From contig DHQY01000006.1 of the NCBI GenBank assembly GCA_002408205.1, positions 30,874 to 75,682 of the forward strand: 44,809 nucleotides of DNA. The letters are read 5' to 3'. The stretch is from Bacteroidales bacterium UBA5326 (GTDB taxonomy: Bacteria; Bacteroidota; Bacteroidia; Bacteroidales; UBA932). Each line of letters opens with the position of its first letter. The first letter of the stretch is position 1. A program made the translations under genes and the position numbers. Positions 38,944 through 44,809 of the stretch are shown here, one piece after another. The notes under the pieces are model-generated. The model was not told the DNA's origin and searched no databases. It saw only the letters and a program-made list of their open reading frames with translations.

Positions 38944-41919
38944 GTGCAAAAAAATACATTAACAGGATTGGTCAATCCGGATTACACGCAATTGATGGAG
39001 AAACGGATCCGAAAAATCCTGATGATTTGCAGCAGTTACGATGCCTATATTCTGGAAGAAGACGGGCAGATAGATATTCAGATCTATAAAGAATACAACG
39101 AGCTTAACATAAGCAATCCGCCTTCTTTCTCGTGGGTTACCACCACCAAAGAGGCCCTTGCCATGCTCGGGAAGGAAAACGATTATGACCTGATCATCTG
39201 CATGTTCAATGTGGGCGATATTGATGTGTTTACCTTTGCCCGGGATTTGCGCGCCAGCGGCTCGGTAACCCCCGTTGTATTGCTAACCAATTATTCCAGG
39301 GAACTGAAAAACCGTATTGAACACGAAGACTGTTCGGCTATTGATTACATTTTCAGCTGGCACGGCAATGCAGACCTGATCCTGGCCATTGTCAAGCTCA
39401 TTGAAGACAAAATGAATGCAGAAACCGACATCATCAGATCCGGCGTTCAGTGCATTCTTTTGGTGGAAGACTCCATACGGTATTATTCAACCTATCTCCC
39501 GGCCATTTACAAACTGGTACTCAAGCAGAGCGCCGAGTTTCTGAAAGAGACGCTCAACGAGCAACAACAGAAGATGCGCAAACGGGCCCGTCCAAAAATC
39601 TTCTTAGCCACCAATTATGAAGATGCCGTTGCCATTTACAACCAGTACAAAGACAGACTGTTGGGAGTTATTTCCGATGTGGGTTTTGTTTTGCATAAAA
39701 ACGATCCGTCCGATACCGAAAAGCTCGATGCCGGCATTGACTTGTGCCGGATGATCCGGGATGACGACCCGCAGATGCCTATCCTGTTACAGTCCTCACA
39801 GCAGAGTATGAAAACCGTGGCGGACGAGTTGGGTGTGGGTTTTATTCTAAAGGATTCCAAGGCTTTACTTATTGAATTGAGCGAATACATTGGTGAAGAA
39901 TTTGCTTTTGGCGATTTCGTAGTCAGAAGCCGTGAAAGCGGAGAAGTTATAGCCCGGGCCAAAAACCTGCGTGAATTGCAGTTACTTATTAACGAAATTC
40001 CGGCCAGCGAATTGTTGTATCACACATCCCGTAACCGATTATCCAAATGGCTTTATTCCAGGGGGTTGTTCACTCTTGCCAAACCCATCCGGGATGCACG
40101 CAGCAACGATTTTGAGCACGTGGCGCAACTAAGAGAATATATAATTGGCCTTATTAAAGAATTCCGCATACTTAACGGACAGGGCGTTATAGCCAAGTTC
40201 GACCCTGAAACTTACAACCGTTACATACGTTTTGCCCGAATAGGCGAGGGGTCCCTCGGCGGCAAAGCCCGCGGTCTGGCTTTTGTGAACCGTATTCTGC
40301 AACAGTATAATCCGGCAGCCGATTTTCCGGGGGTGCGCATTACCATTCCTCAGACTGTAGTTATTGCTGCGGATTATTTCGATGCATTTATGGTGGATAA
40401 CGGTCTCAAGTATGTGGTTAACACAGAAGGCATCACCGACGAAGAAATTCTTTCCGAATTCGTAAGCTCCCGTCTGCCTCTGGAAGTGGAACAACAGCTC
40501 CTTGTATTCCTGGAAAAAGTACATACACCTCTGGCCGTACGTTCCAGTTCTAAGTTGGAAGATTCTATTTTCCAGCCTTTTGCCGGGATCTATTCCACAT
40601 ATATGATCCCGCTTACAGAGAATAAAGACCAAATGATGAGGATGCTGAGCAAAGCCATAAAAAGCGTATATGCTTCCGTTTTCTTTGCCGCCAGCCGAAA
40701 TTACATACAGACAACCGCCAACCTGCTGAGCGAAGAAAAAATGGCCATAGTCATCCAAAGCCTTTGCGGATCTGAGGATAACGGCTTCTTCTTTCCCACG
40801 TTCTCGGGGTCTGCCCGCTCGGTCAATTACTATCCCATAGGACATGAGAAACCGGGGGATGGCATTGTGGAGCTTGCATATGGCCTGGGCAAACTGGTGG
40901 TGGAAGGAGGCCGGACGCTTCGGTTCTCGCCCAGATACCCGAAGAACGTTCTACAAACCTCGTCACTCCAGTCTGCGCTGAGTGAAACCCAGAATATAAT
41001 GTATGCCCTTAATCTGAGGCCCGAGAAATTCAAGACCTCCATCGATGACGGCATAAATATAGAAAAACTGAGCATAAGCGATGCTTCGTCGTTCCGGAAC
41101 ATTCAGTATGTGGCCTCTACGTGGGATATGCAGAACGAGCGGCTTACACCCGGAGCGCACGGCAAGGGGAGCAAAGTGATCACGTTTGCCCACATTCTGG
41201 AATACGATACCATGCCGCTGGCTGCCATACTTACCCGTTTGCTGGAGATATGCTGGCAGGAAATGCAGTGTCATGTAGAAATAGAATTTGCTGTGAACAT
41301 GGATGTGCCTCACGGCCAGGATATTATTTTTAACCTGCTGCAGGTGCGTCCCATTACCGATTACGGTGAAAATACCGGGTTCGATTGGGAGACGGTCAAA
41401 CCGGATTCCCCCGGTACCGTCATATATGCCCGGAAAGCACTGGGGCCCGGAGTAATTTCCGGGGTGAGCAATATTATTTATGTCCGCTCGCAAACCTTTG
41501 ACAGTCAATATACCCGAAAAATTGCCGCCGAACTGGAAACCCTCAATGCCATGATGAAGACACAAAAGAGAACCTACGTACTGGTAGGGCCCGGACGGTG
41601 GGGATCGTCAGATCCGTGGCTGGGTATTCCCATCAACTGGAATCATATTTCCGAGGCGAGACTCATTGTGGAGTGCGGACTTAAACATTTCCAGGTTGAC
41701 CCCAGCCAGGGAACCCATTTTTTCCATAATCTGACTTCGCTGGGAATTGGCTACCTGACCGTATACCCGTTCCGCGAAGACGGTATTTTCAACGAAACGC
41801 TTCTTGAATCGCTGCCCGGGTGGTACGAAGGCAATTTCGTAAGGGCCGTTTCTTTTCCACAAGAACTCGTCATTTGTGCCGATGGAAAAATTGGCAAAGG
41901 GGTCGTTATGACTTTGTAA
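38944..41919 (+). CDS. Large protein: two receiver-like domains plus PPDK/PEP-synthase-type ATP-binding domain
   Basis: The 991-residue protein opens with two response-regulator-like units. The first (about 24-155, with YDLIICMFNVGDIDVF) lacks a normal phospho-acceptor setting. The second (about 165-325, CILLVEDSIRYY to FILKDSKALL) keeps acidic residues and a Lys but has a ~50-residue insert. From about 428 (GEGSLGGKARGLAFV) to 805 follows the PPDK_N ATP-grasp domain, with VRSSSKLEDS near 531 and LLQVRPI near 797. The swivelling phospho-histidine domain (TxGGxxxHA) and the PEP/pyruvate barrel are absent. The C-terminal ~190 residues carry VGPGRWGSSDPWLG. It is therefore not a complete PEP synthase. 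GTG 38944 is used; ATG 38995 is an alternative start. Confidence 0.72.
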   Translation: MQKNTLTGLVNPDYTQLMEKRIRKILMICSSYDAYILEEDGQIDIQIYKEYNELNISNPPSFSWVTTTKEALAMLGKENDYDLIICMFNVGDIDVFTFARDLRASGSVTPVVLLTNYSRELKNRIEHEDCSAIDYIFSWHGNADLILAIVKLIEDKMNAETDIIRSGVQCILLVEDSIRYYSTYLPAIYKLVLKQSAEFLKETLNEQQQKMRKRARPKIFLATNYEDAVAIYNQYKDRLLGVISDVGFVLHKNDPSDTEKLDAGIDLCRMIRDDDPQMPILLQSSQQSMKTVADELGVGFILKDSKALLIELSEYIGEEFAFGDFVVRSRESGEVIARAKNLRELQLLINEIPASELLYHTSRNRLSKWLYSRGLFTLAKPIRDARSNDFEHVAQLREYIIGLIKEFRILNGQGVIAKFDPETYNRYIRFARIGEGSLGGKARGLAFVNRILQQYNPAADFPGVRITIPQTVVIAADYFDAFMVDNGLKYVVNTEGITDEEILSEFVSSRLPLEVEQQLLVFLEKVHTPLAVRSSSKLEDSIFQPFAGIYSTYMIPLTENKDQMMRMLSKAIKSVYASVFFAASRNYIQTTANLLSEEKMAIVIQSLCGSEDNGFFFPTFSGSARSVNYYPIGHEKPGDGIVELAYGLGKLVVEGGRTLRFSPRYPKNVLQTSSLQSALSETQNIMYALNLRPEKFKTSIDDGINIEKLSISDASSFRNIQYVASTWDMQNERLTPGAHGKGSKVITFAHILEYDTMPLAAILTRLLEICWQEMQCHVEIEFAVNMDVPHGQDIIFNLLQVRPITDYGENTGFDWETVKPDSPGTVIYARKALGPGVISGVSNIIYVRSQTFDSQYTRKIAAELETLNAMMKTQKRTYVLVGPGRWGSSDPWLGIPINWNHISEARLIVECGLKHFQVDPSQGTHFFHNLTSLGIGYLTVYPFREDGIFNETLLESLPGWYEGNFVRAVSFPQELVICADGKIGKGVVMTL

Positions 41920-41932
41920 GGCGAGAAAAAAA

Positions 41933-42262
41933 ACGGAGGGCCTGTAAGCCGGGTTCTGTGAAACTCCCATCATTTATCTGAGCAGCCTACCCCTCGGCAT
42001 AGAGCGGGCAGCCCTAAAATTGCCGATATACTTGGCCTTGCAGGGGACCGGTGCCTACGCAAACGGTCGTCGCCGGCCGCTGCGGCGGGCTCTTACCCCG
42101 CCTTTTCACCCTTGCCCCGTGTCCGAAGACTCCGGGGCGGTTCTTTTCTGTTAAGCGATCCCTGACTTTACAACCAGCTGTGCTTTCCACAGGGTCCTGC
42201 CCTTTCCTGCCCGGACTTTCCTCCCTTTTCTTAATGAAAAGAGCGATGGGACAGCCCTCCGT
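41933..42262 (-). ncRNA. rnpB: RNase P RNA
   Basis: The catalytic RNA of RNase P trims the 5' leader of tRNAs. On the minus strand the 5' part reads GGAGGAAAGTCCGGGC, the universal class A core, and the 3' end reads CACAGAACCCGGCTTACAGG. The 5' ACGGAGGGC pairs with the 3' GGCCCTCCGT as helix P1, which fixes the ends near 42262 and 41933, about 330 bases. A run of T residues on the minus strand follows. A -7 element sits 6 bases upstream. Confidence 0.95.
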
Positions 42263-42267
42263 GGGCG

Positions 42268-42275
42268 CAAAGTTA
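42268..42275 (-). promoter_or_regulatory. -7 promoter element of rnpB (TAACTTTG)
   Basis: On the minus strand TAACTTTG matches TAnnTTTG and ends 6 bases before the predicted 5' end of RNase P RNA, exactly where a -7 box should be. Confidence 0.65.
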
Positions 42276-42286
42276 AAAAAAGTCTG

Positions 42287-42294
42287 TACATTTG
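42287..42294 (+). promoter_or_regulatory. -7 promoter element of pyrG (TACATTTG)
   Basis: TACATTTG lies 21 bases before the pyrG ATG. It is back to back with the rnpB element; only 11 bases separate them, so the two promoters must share DNA. Confidence 0.6.
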
Positions 42295-42315
42295 CTTTTT
42301 ATTTTATCGTTCAAT

Positions 42316-43935
42316 ATGGCTACTAAATATGTTTTCGTCACCGGTGGGGTGGCCTCTTCGCTTGGGAAAGGCACAATCGCTGCTTCTCTTGCCAAATTGC
42401 TACAAGCCAGAGGCTTGCGCGTTACTATACAAAAATTTGATCCTTATATTAACGTAGATCCCGGAACATTGAATCCCTATGAACACGGAGAATGTTATGT
42501 AACTGAAGACGGAGCCGAAACAGACCTTGATCTGGGACATTACGAACGTTTTCTGGGCGTCTATACCACCAGGGCCAGCAACGTGACCACAGGCAAAATT
42601 TACCAGACTGTTATTGATAAGGAACGCGAAGGCGCCTACCTGGGAAAGACGGTTCAGGTCATTCCCCATATTACGGACGAAATTAAACGCAGAATGCTTT
42701 TGCTGGGGAAAACAGGTAAATACGATATTGTAATTACAGAGATCGGGGGTACTGTGGGTGATATTGAATCACTGCCCTTTATAGAAGCCGTACGACAGCT
42801 TCAGTGGGAGCTTCCCGACGAAGACTGCGCTGTCATACACCTTACCCTGGTACCTTACCTGGCCGCTGCTAAAGAACTAAAAACCAAACCCTCGCAGCAC
42901 TCCGTAAGACAGCTGCAACAGGAGGGAGTGAATCCGGACATTATTGTATGCCGTTGCGAACGGCCGCTTCCGTTGCCGCTGCGTAGAAAAGTGGCTCTCT
43001 TTTGCAACGTGCGTCCCAACGCGGTTATAGAATCTATGGACCAGCGCAGCATTTACGAAGTGCCGCTGAATCTCAGGCGCCAGAACCTGGACGGAATCCT
43101 GCTCGGCTTTCTAAATATAAAAAACGATAATGAACCCAATCTCGATGCCTGGAAACAGTTCGTAGACAGGGTTTACCATCCCCGGTTCAAAATTGACATT
43201 GCTCTTGTGGGAAAATACGTGGAGTTGCAGGATGCGTACAAATCCATTCTGGAATCGTTTATTCACGCCGGGGCGGCCAATGAAGTAAAAGTTAAGGTAC
43301 ACCCTATTCAGAGCGAGTCCATCACCGAAGAAAATGTATCGGAGAAACTCTCCGGCATGCAGGGTGTTCTTGTGGCGCCCGGTTTTGGATCGCGCGGCAC
43401 CGAGGGAAAAATTGCTTCGTGCCGGTATGCCCGTGAGAATAATATCCCATTCCTGGGGATCTGCCTGGGCATGCAAATGGCCGTCATAGAATTTGCCCGT
43501 AACGTAATTGGCATGAAAGATGCAACCAGCGCCGAGATAAACACCCAATCCGATACCCCGGTTATTGACCTGATGGAAGATCAGAAACGTCTTACCATAA
43601 AGGGAGGGACCATGCGCCTGGGTGCTTACAGATGTCAGCTTGAAAAAGGGTCGTTGGCTTACAGAATATACGGTAAACAACAACAGATTGCCGAACGTCA
43701 CAGGCACCGCTATGAATTTAACGATACGTACCGCGGGGTATTTGAAAATGCAGGCATGAAAGTCAGCGGAACCAATCCCGAAACGGGACTTGTAGAGATC
43801 ATGGAAATTCCTTCGCATCCGTTCTATATTGGAGTTCAGTTCCATCCCGAGCTCAAGAGCACGCCCGAGAACCCCAGTCCGCTTTTCCGTGATTTTGTTG
43901 CCGCGGCATTACAGCACTCTCAAGAAGGCAAATGA
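42316..43935 (+). CDS. pyrG: CTP synthase
   Basis: PyrG makes CTP from UTP with ATP and glutamine. The 539-residue protein has the synthetase domain start TKYVFVTGGVASSLGKG and a class I glutamine amidotransferase domain (about 290-539). Its catalytic Cys383 lies in FLGICLGMQMA and the His-Glu pair in QFHPELKS. The frame is open from 42292, but the family start is the ATG at 42316. The cyclotransferase gene overlaps its stop by 4 bases (ATGA). Confidence 0.97.
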   Translation: MATKYVFVTGGVASSLGKGTIAASLAKLLQARGLRVTIQKFDPYINVDPGTLNPYEHGECYVTEDGAETDLDLGHYERFLGVYTTRASNVTTGKIYQTVIDKEREGAYLGKTVQVIPHITDEIKRRMLLLGKTGKYDIVITEIGGTVGDIESLPFIEAVRQLQWELPDEDCAVIHLTLVPYLAAAKELKTKPSQHSVRQLQQEGVNPDIIVCRCERPLPLPLRRKVALFCNVRPNAVIESMDQRSIYEVPLNLRRQNLDGILLGFLNIKNDNEPNLDAWKQFVDRVYHPRFKIDIALVGKYVELQDAYKSILESFIHAGAANEVKVKVHPIQSESITEENVSEKLSGMQGVLVAPGFGSRGTEGKIASCRYARENNIPFLGICLGMQMAVIEFARNVIGMKDATSAEINTQSDTPVIDLMEDQKRLTIKGGTMRLGAYRCQLEKGSLAYRIYGKQQQIAERHRHRYEFNDTYRGVFENAGMKVSGTNPETGLVEIMEIPSHPFYIGVQFHPELKSTPENPSPLFRDFVAAALQHSQEGK

Positions 43936-44714
43936 TGAAAAACCCACTGAATATGCGAATAATCACCGCAACGGTTATATTGCTCGCCTGTCTTTCGGCA
44001 GACACGCCTGCCGTGGCGGTAACCCGGAAATATTCGTATAAAGTGGCTGAGGTATTGCCTCATAACATAACATCCTATACTCAGGGCTTTTTCTATCATA
44101 ACGGATATTTTTACGAAAGCACCGGTCAATACGGCCGTTCACTTCTGGCCAAGGCAGATCCGGCCACGGGCCGCATTATTAAATCCCATGCGCTGGACAA
44201 GCGTTATTTTGGGGAGGGAGCCTGCCTGCTGAACGGTTGTATTTATCAGCTTACCTGGGAAGAAAACACTTGCTTCATCTACGATTCCAAAACATTCCAG
44301 ATCATGGGAACGCGCAGCTACCGCCGCGAAGGGTGGGGTCTTACCACCAACGGCAGCGAACTGATTATGAGCGACGGTTCCGCTACGCTATATTTTATGG
44401 ACCCGAACACACTCACGGACATACGTTCCGTTACCGTACGTATGGAAGGCAAAGAAGTGAATTACCTGAACGAACTTGAATATATAGAAGGAGAAATATG
44501 GGCCAATATTTACACATCTGATCTGATAGTGCGTATTGACCCGGCAAACGGAAATGTAACGGGAGTTATTAATCTTAAAGGAATTTTACCCAATTCTCTA
44601 CGTATACCCTCTACCGATGTGCTCAACGGGATTGCATATGATCCCCTCACAAAACGTATCTGGGTTACCGGAAAGTATTGGCCAAAAATATATAGAATTG
44701 AAATAAAGAACTGA
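43932..44714 (+). CDS. Glutaminyl-peptide cyclotransferase (beta-propeller type)
   Basis: The 260-residue protein has a signal peptide (about 8-28) and a five-bladed beta-propeller of the Glu_cyclase_2 family (PF05096), known from plant glutaminyl cyclases. It turns N-terminal glutamine of exported peptides into pyroglutamate, which protects the N-terminus. Family marks are TSYTQGFFYHNGYFYESTGQYG, EGWGLTTNGSELIMSDGSATL and ELEYIEGEIWANIY. It should be periplasmic. Its start overlaps the pyrG stop by 4 bases. Many N-terminal Gln residues after signal cleavage (as in nearby ...AQ proteins) could be its substrates. Confidence 0.88.
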   Translation: MMKNPLNMRIITATVILLACLSADTPAVAVTRKYSYKVAEVLPHNITSYTQGFFYHNGYFYESTGQYGRSLLAKADPATGRIIKSHALDKRYFGEGACLLNGCIYQLTWEENTCFIYDSKTFQIMGTRSYRREGWGLTTNGSELIMSDGSATLYFMDPNTLTDIRSVTVRMEGKEVNYLNELEYIEGEIWANIYTSDLIVRIDPANGNVTGVINLKGILPNSLRIPSTDVLNGIAYDPLTKRIWVTGKYWPKIYRIEIKN

Positions 44715-44718
44715 TTTT

Positions 44719-44790
44719 AGGGGTGCTTCTGCATAAGTGGCTGAGATTATACCCTTAGAACCTGATCCGGATAATACCGGCGGAGGAAAA
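44719..44790 (+). promoter_or_regulatory. TPP riboswitch (THI element)
   Basis: The conserved core GGGGTGC, GGCTGAGATTATACCC, GAACCTGATCCGGATAATACCGGCGGAGG is complete. It binds thiamine pyrophosphate and usually shuts off downstream translation or transcription. The GGAGGA at its end doubles as the ribosome binding site of the ATG at 44794, which points to translational control. Confidence 0.95.
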
Positions 44791-44793
44791 ATT

Positions 44794-44809
44794 ATGAAAA
44801 AGTTATTAT
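44794..44809 (+). CDS. Start of a thiamine-regulated gene (cut by window edge)
   Basis: Only MKKLL is visible before the window ends. It starts 3 bases after the riboswitch. The lysine-rich, hydrophobic start suggests an exported or membrane protein, for example a thiamine transport component, rather than a soluble biosynthetic enzyme, but five residues cannot decide. Confidence 0.6.

Noticed and set aside
43111..43845. 244-residue minus-strand ORF inside pyrG
   Set aside because: Antisense shadow of a well-supported gene, with no family resemblance.
1..44809. Insertion sequences, prophage, CRISPR arrays
   Set aside because: No transposase, integrase, phage structural gene or regularly spaced repeat is present; the only direct repeat noted is the two-copy one at 31561.

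Overview
The window looks like a chromosomal segment of a Bacteroidales-type member of the Bacteroidetes. The signs are a type III glutamine synthetase, the long Bacteroidetes forms of NusB and PurM, a DUF3276 (PUR-like) protein, lipoproteins and TonB-dependent envelope proteins, and many promoter elements of the form TAnnTTTG (the Bacteroidetes -7 box) with little Shine-Dalgarno sequence. The species cannot be named from the sequence alone.

Region 1 (1-5576, + strand) begins with the 3' end of a tRNA and its terminator. It continues with an L-cysteine desulfidase family gene, a membrane-anchored TPR/HTH regulator, and a cluster of a small secreted protein, a radical-SAM/SPASM-like protein and a second small secreted protein. 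Region 2 (5567-17858, - strand) is a compact six-gene envelope operon. Three paralogous gingipain-like (C25) cysteine peptidases with HEAT-like tails enclose a TonB-dependent receptor, a DUF4876-type lipoprotein and a DUF6850-type beta-barrel. It runs tail to tail into region 1. This is the most distinctive part of the window and the best candidate for a poorly described system. Region 3 (17999-20002, - strand) is an ECF sigma-factor operon with a single-pass membrane partner, two DUF4252 proteins and a previously uncalled 50-residue membrane ORF.

Region 4 (20091-29462) holds purD and a membrane protein on the + strand. On the - strand lie glnN, purM, an unknown lipoprotein, an exonuclease fused to a free-methionine-sulfoxide reductase, tRNA-Cys, and a two-gene cytochrome c maturation pair (ResB-like/CcsA). 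Region 5 (29612-31986) carries an aminotransferase, a DUF486 membrane protein, a possible small RNA with a 19-bp direct repeat upstream, and the DUF3276 gene.

Region 6 (32076-44809) is mostly housekeeping: nusB-yajC-ybbR-like-coaE, DUF5606-rimO-fabG, a lipoprotein, a 62-residue protein, and a large protein combining receiver-like domains with a PPDK-type ATP-grasp domain. It ends with rnpB (- strand) divergent from pyrG, a glutaminyl-peptide cyclotransferase, and a TPP riboswitch in front of a gene cut by the window edge. No insertion sequences, prophage genes, CRISPR arrays or rRNA genes were seen.
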